Part shown: positions 43,026 through 51,655 of the stretch, in pieces | Layout of the letters: every line of letters begins with the position of its first letter | Position numbering within the stretch: position 1 is the first letter of the stretch | Source of the DNA: Saprospiraceae bacterium | GTDB lineage: Bacteria; Bacteroidota; Bacteroidia; Chitinophagales; Saprospiraceae | Length of the DNA stretch: 64,000 nt | Direction: 5' to 3' | Assembly: GCA_016712145.1 (NCBI GenBank) | Contig: JADJRO010000003.1 | Location: 871,048-935,047 of the forward strand | Position numbers and translations under genes: made by a program | Notes under the pieces: generated by a model | What the model was told of the DNA's origin: nothing | Databases searched by the model: none | What the model saw: only the letters and a program-made list of their open reading frames with translations

Positions 43026-43474
43026 TTATAATTGATCTATATCATCAAGATCCTTAAATCTTCCTGATGCTTTCTTGGCTTTGATTAAGTCATTAAAATG
43101 TAATGTTCTTACATTTAACCCATCAACATTTTTTATTTCAGATTGATTATAGCATTCGGTAAAATTCATACCTTTTATACATACCATAATATCTATAGCA
43201 ACTGGTTTTCTTCCAAACTTATATACATCCCAAGTCGGATGATGAATAAAATTTTCTAATGTCATATCGGCTAACGACATGCCATACTCTTTAAATGCGT
43301 TTACAATCCTTGAGTAGTTTGATTCGGATCTTGATACCCATTATCCATATCACCCGTAACCCTTGAATGTCCATGTAAAATGACTGAAAAACCGCCTACT
43401 AAAATATATTCGACTTCATTGTGATTTAAAACTTGTATGAACTCAATAAAATCATCATTAAATATATTTCCAAT
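43026..43474 (-). pseudogene. Decayed nucleotidyltransferase-like gene
   Basis: The N-terminal part reads DDFIEFIQVLNHNEVEYILVGGFSVILHGHSRVTGDMD, the typical start of small nucleotidyltransferases (GGxSV...H then the GDxD metal site). Directly after GDMD the frame shifts by one base; the rest continues as SESNYSRIVNAFKEYGMSLADM...PVAIDIMV...FNDLIKAKKASGRFKDLDDIDQL in another frame. The expected ATG before GNIFNDD is an ATT. So it has at least one frameshift and a probable start loss. Intact relatives resemble AbiEii-type nucleotidyltransferase toxins, so this may be the ruin of a toxin-antitoxin pair. Confidence 0.8.
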
Positions 43475-43677
43475 TATAATGTACCCGCTGAGAACACAGA
43501 TTTATCCATTCTTGGTGGATTATTAACATCAAAATTATATGCTATGCTTGTTAGATACAATGCTATTTCTAATCTCTTTTCCATTGATTTTTGAGAGTAA
43601 TCTCTTTGATAGGTATCCGCTTGTTCAACGGTCATTGCCCGAAATGCAGTTCGATCTAATTTATATTGATCTTTCAT
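43474..43677 (-). CDS. Small conserved partner of the nucleotidyltransferase
   Basis: 67 residues, MKDQYKLDRTAFRAMT...RLEIALYLTSIAYNF...PPRMDKSVFSAGTL. The pattern DRTAF near the start and MDKSVF at the end recurs in small Bacteroidota proteins encoded just upstream of such nucleotidyltransferases (from memory of the family). Its stop overlaps the degraded start of the nucleotidyltransferase, so the pair was an operon. It is intact while its partner is broken. A role as antitoxin is possible but unproven. Confidence 0.65.
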   Translation of the reverse strand: MKDQYKLDRTAFRAMTVEQADTYQRDYSQKSMEKRLEIALYLTSIAYNFDVNNPPRMDKSVFSAGTL

Positions 43678-43893
43678 TTGTGAAAATCCAAATTAGTTGA
43701 ATATTCAAATGTAATTCATTATTTAAATAAGCTCAAATTGTTGTTGGAACAAACAAATACAATCGTAATTTTTAGCCGATTTTTCTTCATTAATGAGTAG
43801 CAAATTCAAAAGTTTCTCAATTTTAGCTCAGATTTAATCTTCTAATGAAAAATCCTTGTTTAATGTGGCTTTTAAGATTCTTAAAATATTTAA

Positions 43894-43901
43894 TACATTT
43901 G
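43894..43901 (+). promoter_or_regulatory. Bacteroidota -7 box TACATTTG
   Basis: Exact TAnnTTTG match 64 bases upstream of the epimerase ATG. It would start the epimerase-glycosyltransferase transcript. Confidence 0.55.
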
Positions 43902-43964
43902 CGCTTGTATTTCACTAGTTTAAGGGCGCATTGAGCCCCTTTTGCTGATAGCTATTTTTTTAGT

Positions 43965-45017
43965 ATGCCCAAATTACTTGTTACAGGTTCCTCTGGTTTA
44001 ATAGGCTCTGAAGTGGTCAGATACTTTGACCAAATGGGTTGGGAACTGTTTGGGGTGGATAACAACATGCGGGCTGAGTTTTTTGGTCCGAAAGGGGATA
44101 CCCGCTGGAATCAAAAGCAATTGGAAGCCAATTGCAAACACTTCAAGCACATTGAATTGGATCTTAGGGATCGACAAAAAGTCCTGGAACTAATCCAACA
44201 AATTCAGCCGGATTTTATTGTACATGCGGCTGCTCAACCCAGCCATGACCTGGCAGCCACCCGGGTTTTTGACGATTTTGATGTCAATGCCAATGCAAGT
44301 CTAAATCTATTGGAAGCCTGTCGCCGGTTTTGTCCGGAGGTTGTATTTGTGTATATGTCAACCAACAAGGTGTATGGTGATGCACCCAATGCATTGAATT
44401 TGATAGAAAAAGAAAGCCGATTTGATTTTGCCGATCCAGCGTATTTTCAAGGGATTCGCGAAGATTTTACCATCGATCAATCCAAACATTCATTATTTGG
44501 AGCTTCCAAATTGGCAGCAGATATTCTTGTGCAGGAATACGGCCGTTATTTTGGATTGCGATCCTGCGTGTTGCGTGGCGGATGTTTGACGGGTCCCAAT
44601 CACAGCGGTGTTGAACTGCATGGCTTTTTAAGTTATCTCGTTCAGGTCAACTTGACAGAAAAAGTATACACGATATTTGGATATAAAGGCAAGCAAGTGC
44701 GAGATAACATTCATGCATTTGATGTCGCACGCTTCATCGAACAATTTTTTCAAAATCCACGGGTAGCAGAAGTTTATAATATTGGAGGAGGCAGACAAAA
44801 TGCTTGTTCAATTTTAGAAGCATTTGAAATCGTTGAATCTATTTCTGGCAAGAAAATGAACTATGTTTATAATGAAAAAAATCGCGAAGGTGATCACATT
44901 TGTTACATTTCAGATTTAAGTAAAATGAAAATGCATTATCCATACTGGGATATCAGTAAATCCCTTTTAACTATCAATGAAGAAATTGTATTATCCTGGA
45001 AAAACAGGTTGCATTGA
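43965..45017 (+). CDS. NAD-dependent sugar epimerase/dehydratase (CDP-paratose 2-epimerase-like)
   Basis: 350 residues of the extended short-chain dehydrogenase family. The N-terminal NAD-binding motif is VTGSSGLIGSEV; then DLRD, VHAAAQPSHD, YMSTNKVYGD and SLFGASKLAADILVQEYGRYFG, followed by RGGCLTGPNHSGVELHGFLSYLV and GYKGKQVRDNIH. The usual catalytic Tyr of YxxxK is Phe here (FGASK); as I recall, the same FG.SK sequence occurs in this CDP-paratose-like subgroup, so I do not read it as inactivation. It changes a nucleotide-sugar for a surface glycan. It overlaps the following glycosyltransferase by 4 bases. Confidence 0.9.
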   Translation: MPKLLVTGSSGLIGSEVVRYFDQMGWELFGVDNNMRAEFFGPKGDTRWNQKQLEANCKHFKHIELDLRDRQKVLELIQQIQPDFIVHAAAQPSHDLAATRVFDDFDVNANASLNLLEACRRFCPEVVFVYMSTNKVYGDAPNALNLIEKESRFDFADPAYFQGIREDFTIDQSKHSLFGASKLAADILVQEYGRYFGLRSCVLRGGCLTGPNHSGVELHGFLSYLVQVNLTEKVYTIFGYKGKQVRDNIHAFDVARFIEQFFQNPRVAEVYNIGGGRQNACSILEAFEIVESISGKKMNYVYNEKNREGDHICYISDLSKMKMHYPYWDISKSLLTINEEIVLSWKNRLH

Positions 45018-46195
45018 CTTCGGAAAATAAACTATTAATTGTTTCCTGGGCAATCCCACCCATGTCGGGAGGCAGTTCCTATATTACACATCAACTTGCC
45101 AAACAATTTCAACCAGACGAAATTGTCATTGTAGGTGGAAGTAAATCATTTTTTAAAAAGAAAGCAATCTATGATGGGATCGTTTACAATTATATTTTTT
45201 CCGAAATAAATTGGAAAGGGCATGGCGATCGTTATTTTATTCCACTAAGATTCTTGTTATTTCCACTGGCATTAATCCGAGTGTTTAATCTAATTCGGAA
45301 AGAGAAACCGAGCAAAATTCTAGCTTGCTTTCCGGATCCCTATTACATGATGCTTGCAAAGATCGCAGCCTCTGCATTCAATTTGCAGCTTTATTCTTAT
45401 TTTCATAATACTTTGGTGGAAAATCGAAGTTCCATTTCAAAATATATTGGTGAAAAAATTCAAACCAGTGTATTTAATGCATCCAGACTTGTATTCTTGA
45501 TGAGTGAAGGTATGCGTACATATTATCAGAAAACCTATCCGGAATGGAAACAGAAATTTGAAGTTCTTCCACACACATTTAATGAATATCCGATACGAAC
45601 TTTTTCAAAATCGTTTAATCAAAATCCACCTTATAAATTGGTATTGATTGGGACATTCAACCATTCCAATATGGAGGCTACCAGTCGGTTAGTTCAATTG
45701 CTTTCCCAACACTCTGACGTTTATCAACTTGACATCTTTACATCAACTAAAAAACCAATTTTTAAATACAAATGGAATTTAGATTTAGATAAACTCGGAG
45801 TTCATTACAAAGGATATGTAAATCAAGAAAAAGTTGATGCTGTTTTGCAAAATTATGATGTTTGTTTATTGACCCATGGTTTTGATGGAGCCTATTCAGA
45901 TATAGAATATCAAACTATTTTTCCAACACGCATGTTACCTTTCTTGTTATCTGGCATTCCGATATTGGCTCACATCCCTCCGGATGTTTTTTTGGCTGAT
46001 TTTATTCGTAAATATGATTGTGCAGAATTAATTACCAGTAAAGATACCCAATCGATTTTAGATGGATTAAATCGCATCACGAAGCTAGCAGATCGAAGGC
46101 AAACACTCATTTACAATGCTCACAAAACAACCGCTTACTTTTATGGAAAGGATGTTGTAAATTCGCTAAAGGAGAAAATGAAATTTAGTCTATAG
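45014..46195 (+). CDS. Glycosyltransferase (GT4-like, GT-B fold)
   Basis: 393 residues. The N-terminus LLIVSWAIPPMSGGSSYITHQLAKQF has the glycine-rich acceptor-side loop of GT-B enzymes. The second half has KLVLIGTFNHSNMEATSRL, GVHYKGYVNQEKVDAVLQNYDVCLLTHG and a late FPTRMLPFLLSGIPILAH, the donor-binding region. The start is TTG in a 4-base overlap with the epimerase stop, so the two are translationally coupled and presumably act on the same glycan. The exact family within GT-B is uncertain. Confidence 0.85.
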   Translation: MTSENKLLIVSWAIPPMSGGSSYITHQLAKQFQPDEIVIVGGSKSFFKKKAIYDGIVYNYIFSEINWKGHGDRYFIPLRFLLFPLALIRVFNLIRKEKPSKILACFPDPYYMMLAKIAASAFNLQLYSYFHNTLVENRSSISKYIGEKIQTSVFNASRLVFLMSEGMRTYYQKTYPEWKQKFEVLPHTFNEYPIRTFSKSFNQNPPYKLVLIGTFNHSNMEATSRLVQLLSQHSDVYQLDIFTSTKKPIFKYKWNLDLDKLGVHYKGYVNQEKVDAVLQNYDVCLLTHGFDGAYSDIEYQTIFPTRMLPFLLSGIPILAHIPPDVFLADFIRKYDCAELITSKDTQSILDGLNRITKLADRRQTLIYNAHKTTAYFYGKDVVNSLKEKMKFSL

Positions 46196-46290
46196 GCTAT
46201 AGCCTTTTAGTCTTTAGGTATGCAAGAATATGGATAGTCCTCTTTTCAGCACTGTTGATTTGTTCAATTCTTAATGGAATTTATGTTACC

Positions 46291-46367
46291 ATCTATCACC
46301 TGCCACCTTCCAACAACTATCAACTACCAACTATCAACTAGCCTCTAGCCTTTAGCCTTCAGCCTAC
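46291..46367. repeat. Heptanucleotide array of eleven units
   Basis: Eleven consecutive 7-base units in exact register: ATCTATC, ACCTGCC, ACCTTCC, AACAACT, ATCAACT, ACCAACT, ATCAACT, AGCCTCT, AGCCTTT, AGCCTTC, AGCCTAC. The unit sequence drifts from ATCAACT to AGCCTTT along the array. It shares ATCAACT with the array at 22439. Confidence 0.9.
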
Positions 46368-46422
46368 TGGTGCTCCATCATTCTGCAAAAACATACTATC
46401 TTAGCGGACCAGATTCCAATAA

Positions 46423-47646
46423 ATGGCTACAGAACAAAAATCCCTTAATAAGGCTCTTGGTTTTATTTTTCTTACTGTTCTAATTGATGTCACCGGATTA
46501 GGGATTGTGATCCCTGTTTTGCCTCAGTTAATTCAAGAGCTTTCCGGATACCCTTTGAGTGATGCCAGTCGAATTGCCGGTTATATGGGTTCTTCGTTTT
46601 CCTTGATGCTGTTTTTATTTGCTCCCATTATGGGTGGCTTAAGTGATCGGTTTGGACGAAGACCGGTTTTGTTGTTTTCTTTATTTGGTTTTGGACTGGA
46701 CTATTTACTCCAAGGATTTGCCCCAAGCATTACCTGGTTGTTTATTGGTCGAATCATAGCTGGGATTACAGGTTCTTCTTTTTCGGCTGCCGGCTCCTTC
46801 ATTGCAGATGTAAGTCCACCAGAAAAGCGTGCTCAAAATTTTGGATTAATCGGTGCAGCCTTTGGTCTGGGTTTTATCATTGGCCCTGCTATTGGTGCCC
46901 TATTAGGAAATTATGGGCTTCGTGTTCCATTTTTTGGTTCTGCTGTTTTGGCTTTATTAAATATGCTGTTTGGAATTTTCGTTTTGCCAGAATCTTTAAA
47001 ACCTGAAAACCGGAGAGCCTTTGATTGGAAGCGTGCCAATCCACTCGGCACGATGCGTGTTTTGTTTAGTTATCCTATTGTAAAAGGCTTTTTGTTGAGT
47101 TTGTTTTTAGTTTATGTTGCCCATTATGCTCTTCAAAGTACCTGGTCATTTTATACCATTGAAAAATTTAAATGGGATGCAAAAATGATAGGCATTTCAT
47201 TATCAATTGTGGGTTTAATGGCAGCTATCGTGCAAGGAGGCTTAAGCAGAATCATTATTCCGAAATTAGGGAATAAGCATTCCATCTTATTTGCAATGAT
47301 TGTAGCTATGTTTGGTTATTTAGCCTTTGCGTTTGCTCCAACAGGATGGGCCATGTTTGCAATTACAGTTCCGTTTTCTTTTAGTGGATTGTCCGGTCCT
47401 GCAATGCAGGGATTGATCTCCAATCAGGTTCCCCAAAATGCTCAAGGAGAATTGCAAGGCGGAATGATGGGTCTGATGAGTTTTACTGCGATTATCGGCC
47501 CATTGCTCATGACAAATTTATTTGGGTATTTTACAAATACCAGCCATGCGATTTATTTTCCGGGAGCTTCTTTTTTAATGGCAAGCATTCTTGTGCTTGC
47601 AGGAATTATTTTTATTGTTAAACCTTTATCACGCATTCATACCTAA
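46423..47646 (+). CDS. MFS transporter, TetA-like multidrug/tetracycline exporter family
   Basis: 407 residues with twelve predicted membrane helices. The first helix ends DVTGLGIVIPVLP, the signature of the TCR/Tet group; motif A GGLSDRFGRRPVLL lies in the loop between helices 2 and 3, and motif C-like GAAFGLGFIIGPAIGALLG marks an antiporter. Such proteins export drugs or metabolites against protons. No regulator is adjacent. A -7-like TATCTTAG lies at 46397-46404. Substrate not assignable; resistance should not be assumed. Confidence 0.92.
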   Translation: MATEQKSLNKALGFIFLTVLIDVTGLGIVIPVLPQLIQELSGYPLSDASRIAGYMGSSFSLMLFLFAPIMGGLSDRFGRRPVLLFSLFGFGLDYLLQGFAPSITWLFIGRIIAGITGSSFSAAGSFIADVSPPEKRAQNFGLIGAAFGLGFIIGPAIGALLGNYGLRVPFFGSAVLALLNMLFGIFVLPESLKPENRRAFDWKRANPLGTMRVLFSYPIVKGFLLSLFLVYVAHYALQSTWSFYTIEKFKWDAKMIGISLSIVGLMAAIVQGGLSRIIIPKLGNKHSILFAMIVAMFGYLAFAFAPTGWAMFAITVPFSFSGLSGPAMQGLISNQVPQNAQGELQGGMMGLMSFTAIIGPLLMTNLFGYFTNTSHAIYFPGASFLMASILVLAGIIFIVKPLSRIHT

Positions 47647-47653
47647 TCGATAT

Positions 47654-50071
47654 ATGAAAACATTTTTAAATTCTTGTTTGTTTATTTTGCTTGGTTTTGT
47701 ACTTTCTGCTCAACCAGATGATTTTATTCCTTGCCACAATGCAAGTGCACATCAACTATTTCGTTCCAAGCCCAGTGAGTTTGAATTGCAGGCCATGTTA
47801 AATTCTAACCTGCGCAGCGATAGTTTTGATATTTTAAATTATGCAATTGCCATTGATGTCAGTAATTATTCAGGTAAAAGCATTACAGCAAACACAACCG
47901 TTCGATTTAAAACAAAGATGGATCAACTCCAATGGATTCAATTGGATTTAAAGCAGCTTACGGTTGACTCTGTTTTATATCACGGATTGCCAATTGTCTT
48001 TAATTATACAAATGATATTATCACAGCTTTCTTTGGCAGTGCACTTCCTATCAATCATGAGGATGAAATTGTGGTGTATTATCATGGGATGCCCGTTCGC
48101 GATCCAGTATGGGGTGGATTTTATTTTGTTGATGACTACATATACAATTTGGGCATAGGCCTTTCCACAACGCCTCCCAATTTTGGAAAGGTTTGGTTTC
48201 CATGTTTTGACAATTTTGTTGAACGAACTACATACGACTATATTGTAACATCTACTTCAGATAAACCAGCGTATTGTGTCGGTACATTTATTTCGGAAGA
48301 ACCCGTTGGTACCAAACTAATCAAGAGACATTATCGGATGAATACACCCATCACAACGTATTTATCAGGAATAGCAGCAGCCAATTACGCAGTGGCTAAA
48401 AGTGAGCACCAAGGATTAAATACCAAAATTCCGATCGAGTTGATTTCTAAATCACCCGATCTTGAAAAAATGAAAACCAATTTTGCAAAAATAGGTACGG
48501 CCATTGATGCTTTTGAATATTGGTTTGGTGCGTATCGTTTTGAGCGGGTTGGTTTTGTAGCTACAACGCAAGGAGCTATGGAGCATCCAACCAATGTGGC
48601 CTATCCGGTAAGTACGATTCAAAATGGAACCTTGCTTCAAAATGAAAAATTATATGCGCACGAATATGGCCATCATTGGTGGGGCGATGTAACGACGCTT
48701 GACGACGCACGGGATATGTGGATTAAAGAAGGCAATGCCGAATACGCCAGCCATTTATTTATTGAAAAAGCTTATGGAAAAGATGAGTTTATCGAAACTG
48801 TAAAATCCAATTTGTCAAATATTTTGTTTAATGCACATAAGAATGATGGTGGTTTTCTACCCCTGTCGCCGATGCCATATGACCAAACTTATGGAACCAC
48901 CACCTACCGTAAAGGTGCAGCCATGATTCATAACATGCGTGGATATTTAGGAGATGAACGTTACCGCAATGTTTGTACTATGATTTTCGATAGTTTGAAT
49001 GGTAAATCTATGAATGCCTATGAATTCAGAGATTTTTTAAATCGAAACAGTGGGGTTGATATGACGGCTTATTTTGATGATTATGTTTTTAATCCTGGAT
49101 ATTGCACGTTTTACATCGATTCATTTATGGTGTATAATATGAATGGACAGCATTATGCTTACATCCAGGTGAAACAAAAATCATATCATGCCAATCATTT
49201 GTATCGGGATGTACCACTAACATTTACGATGTACAATCAAAATCTGGAAAAGCAAGTAATCAAACAAAAGGTAAGCGGAGACTCGTATGATTTTAATGTA
49301 TTGCTACCTGATGGCTACAGTCCGTCTTTCGTTTTAATAAATGAAGACCAGCAATTAAATCTGGCAAGTTTACAAAGTCATACAATTATAAATAAAACGG
49401 GAACGGCCAATCTGCCTAATACGGCAATTACCGTAAACGTGGGTGAGGTGAGTGATAGCAGTTATGTAAATATTGTTCATCACCTGGTTGGACCGGAAAC
49501 CGACCGCAAAGCAATTAATATTGATAAAATCTCAACCAATCATTTTTGGCAAGTGCACACTGTGAATCATGGCAAGCTGGCCATCGATGGGCGAATTGAA
49601 TACAACGGAATTGATACGCAAAGTATTGACAGCGACATATTGTATAAGTCAGAAGACAGTCTGATCTTAGTCTATAGAAAAGATTGGTCAGAACCCTGGA
49701 AAGAATACACAGATTACAATAAATTGATAGTTAACCCAACAGATAAAAGAGGATTTGTACGCATAACAAAATTAATAGCTGGGGATTATGCATTGGCACA
49801 CGGGTACCATGTCGCAGTGGCAAATCATGATTTTAATGAACGTTTATTTAATGTATATCCCAATCCTGCTACAGATAAAATTCATGTGGTTGGTGAACAC
49901 ACGAATGAAATAAGCAAATGCGAAATCATAGACCGGAGTGGAAAAAATGTTCTTGAATGCGATTTTTATGATACCATAGATATTAGTCATTTGATAAGCG
50001 GATCTTATATTTTGCATACTTTTAATAAGTCTGGAAAAATTTTATCTGCTACGCATTTTATTAAAAAATAA
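47654..50071 (+). CDS. M1-family zinc metallopeptidase with T9SS sorting domain
   Basis: 805 residues. Start at the ATG of MKTFLNSCLFILLGFVLSAQ, which gives a signal peptide. The aminopeptidase-N-like N-terminal beta domain is followed by the exopeptidase motif GAMEH (307-311) and the zinc site HEYGH (336-340) with the third ligand Glu359 in WIKEGNAEY (HExxH-x18-E). A later FLNRNSGVDMTAYFDDYVFNPGY closes the catalytic domain. The last 80 residues are a T9SS sorting domain (VYPNPATDKIHVVG...GSYILHTF). So it is a secreted or surface aminopeptidase for peptide use. It follows the MFS gene by 7 bases and precedes a delta-60-repeat protein. Confidence 0.93.
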   Translation: MKTFLNSCLFILLGFVLSAQPDDFIPCHNASAHQLFRSKPSEFELQAMLNSNLRSDSFDILNYAIAIDVSNYSGKSITANTTVRFKTKMDQLQWIQLDLKQLTVDSVLYHGLPIVFNYTNDIITAFFGSALPINHEDEIVVYYHGMPVRDPVWGGFYFVDDYIYNLGIGLSTTPPNFGKVWFPCFDNFVERTTYDYIVTSTSDKPAYCVGTFISEEPVGTKLIKRHYRMNTPITTYLSGIAAANYAVAKSEHQGLNTKIPIELISKSPDLEKMKTNFAKIGTAIDAFEYWFGAYRFERVGFVATTQGAMEHPTNVAYPVSTIQNGTLLQNEKLYAHEYGHHWWGDVTTLDDARDMWIKEGNAEYASHLFIEKAYGKDEFIETVKSNLSNILFNAHKNDGGFLPLSPMPYDQTYGTTTYRKGAAMIHNMRGYLGDERYRNVCTMIFDSLNGKSMNAYEFRDFLNRNSGVDMTAYFDDYVFNPGYCTFYIDSFMVYNMNGQHYAYIQVKQKSYHANHLYRDVPLTFTMYNQNLEKQVIKQKVSGDSYDFNVLLPDGYSPSFVLINEDQQLNLASLQSHTIINKTGTANLPNTAITVNVGEVSDSSYVNIVHHLVGPETDRKAINIDKISTNHFWQVHTVNHGKLAIDGRIEYNGIDTQSIDSDILYKSEDSLILVYRKDWSEPWKEYTDYNKLIVNPTDKRGFVRITKLIAGDYALAHGYHVAVANHDFNERLFNVYPNPATDKIHVVGEHTNEISKCEIIDRSGKNVLECDFYDTIDISHLISGSYILHTFNKSGKILSATHFIKK

Positions 50072-50083
50072 GTGTATCCGAAA

Positions 50084-51649
50084 ATGAAATCCTTGAATTT
50101 AATTTGCTTGGTATTGATGCCTTTGATGTCTTTTGCACAAGCAGGTGTATTAGATCAAACGTTTTCAGGAGACGGAAAATTAATTTCAGCAGTTGGCAGT
50201 GGAGATGATCAGGCTTATGGAGTTGCATGTCAGTCAAATGGAAAAATTGTGGTAGTTGGAACATCTGAAAATAATTCAAATACTGATTTTGCAATCGTCC
50301 GATATAATGTTGATGGTAGTTTGGATAATAGTTTTAGCGGAGATGGAAAACTTCAGCTGGATATTGCTGGTGGCAATGATGAGGCCAGAGCTGTTGTTGT
50401 TTTATCCAATGGCATGTTATTAATAAGTGGGTTTGCATCGGTTGGGAGTACCATCGATTTTGCCGCAGTGCTCCTTAGTTCGGATGGTAAACTAGTCAAT
50501 GCGTTTAGTGGAGATGGAAAGGCGACGGTCGATTTCAGTGGTACGGACGATTACTGTTATTCTATGGTGGTGTACAATGATAAAATTTATTTAGCAGGGA
50601 GTTCAATTGCAAATAGCCAGGAAGAATTTGCAGTAGCTATTTTACAGATGAATGGAATGCTGGATGTTGCTTTTGATGGCGACGGGAAAACAACCATAAA
50701 CATTGGAGCTGGTCCGGATTACGGACGTGCAATTGCGATCCAGGCAGATGGTAAAGTGGTACTGGCTGGATACACGGGTTCGGATTTTAATAATGATTTT
50801 GCTACCGTTCGATTATTAGCAGATGGAAAACCCGACCCTGCTTTTAGCCAGGATGGAAAGGTAATTACAGACATTGGCCCTAACTGGGAGCGTGCATTTT
50901 CAATTGCAGTCCAACAAGATCAGAAGATTGTTGTTTCAGGATTTACGTTTAATAACACAGGAGATGATTTTGCATTGGTTCGATTTTTACCAGATGGTAG
51001 TTTAGATAAAAGTTTTAGTATGGATGGAATTGTTGTGCAAGCAATAGGAACACGTTTTGATGAAGGCTATGCCATGATTTTACAAGCTGATGGGAAAATT
51101 TTAGTAACTGGTGAAGCTGCACAACCATCAAGCGATGCAGATTTTGGATTGGCCCGATTTACAGATGCAGGCATTTTAGATAAAACATTTAGTGGCGATG
51201 GAAGCATTATAACTCCAATGGGTAGTTTGATGAGTGAAGATGTGGCTTATGCAATTGCCATTCAACCAGATGGTAAAATTGTAATAGCTGGAGAAGCTGA
51301 AAATGGAACTAATTTGGATTTCGCTGTGGCAAGATATACATCAGGCCTTGTAATTAATACAGAGCAATCTGTATCTATATTGGAGGAAGCTCGTATTTTT
51401 CCAAATCCGGTACTAGATTATTTTTTATTGGATTTTAAGTTGAATGAAGACAAAAGACTTTGTATTGACTTAGTTGATTCAGGGGGTAAAAAACTTCAAT
51501 CATTTTTTACAAACTACCAATTTACTCCAGGAGCACATAAATTAAGCTGTAAACTAACTCCGGACTTAACGAATGGAAAATACTATGTTTTAATTTCTTC
51601 AGAGAATCAAAGACAGATTCTGGAATTTGTGAAATTAAATAAGAACTGA
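50084..51649 (+). CDS. Delta-60 repeat beta-propeller-like protein with T9SS sorting domain
   Basis: 521 residues with a signal peptide (LICLVLMPLMSFAQ). Seven repeats of about 55 residues follow, each with a DxxFSGDGK-type turn (DQTFSGDGK, DNSFSGDGK, VNAFSGDGK, DVAFDGDGK, DPAFSQDGK, DKSFSMDGI, DKTFSGDGS) and QxDGKIVVAG strands, as in the delta-60 (DUF5122) repeat family. Seven blades would close a propeller. The C-terminal 80 residues are a T9SS sorting domain (IFPNPVLDYFLLDF). I start at ATG 50084; a GTG four codons earlier is less likely. Function unknown, presumably a surface binding protein. Its end is 6 bases from the end of the convergent gene. Confidence 0.9.
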   Translation: MKSLNLICLVLMPLMSFAQAGVLDQTFSGDGKLISAVGSGDDQAYGVACQSNGKIVVVGTSENNSNTDFAIVRYNVDGSLDNSFSGDGKLQLDIAGGNDEARAVVVLSNGMLLISGFASVGSTIDFAAVLLSSDGKLVNAFSGDGKATVDFSGTDDYCYSMVVYNDKIYLAGSSIANSQEEFAVAILQMNGMLDVAFDGDGKTTINIGAGPDYGRAIAIQADGKVVLAGYTGSDFNNDFATVRLLADGKPDPAFSQDGKVITDIGPNWERAFSIAVQQDQKIVVSGFTFNNTGDDFALVRFLPDGSLDKSFSMDGIVVQAIGTRFDEGYAMILQADGKILVTGEAAQPSSDADFGLARFTDAGILDKTFSGDGSIITPMGSLMSEDVAYAIAIQPDGKIVIAGEAENGTNLDFAVARYTSGLVINTEQSVSILEEARIFPNPVLDYFLLDFKLNEDKRLCIDLVDSGGKKLQSFFTNYQFTPGAHKLSCKLTPDLTNGKYYVLISSENQRQILEFVKLNKN

Positions 51650-51655
51650 ATCGCC

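Noticed and set aside
42751..43035. 94-codon plus-strand frame
   Set aside because: No domain, no promoter, overlaps the end of the nucleotidyltransferase pseudogene, and its composition looks random.
44479..44520. Loss of the catalytic Tyr (Phe in FGASK) in the epimerase
   Set aside because: As I recall, the same FG.SK sequence is normal in this CDP-paratose-epimerase-like subgroup, so it is not evidence of inactivation.
46423..47646. Tetracycline resistance gene
   Set aside because: The protein belongs to the wider TetA-like MFS group, but nothing in the sequence or neighbourhood shows tetracycline specificity.
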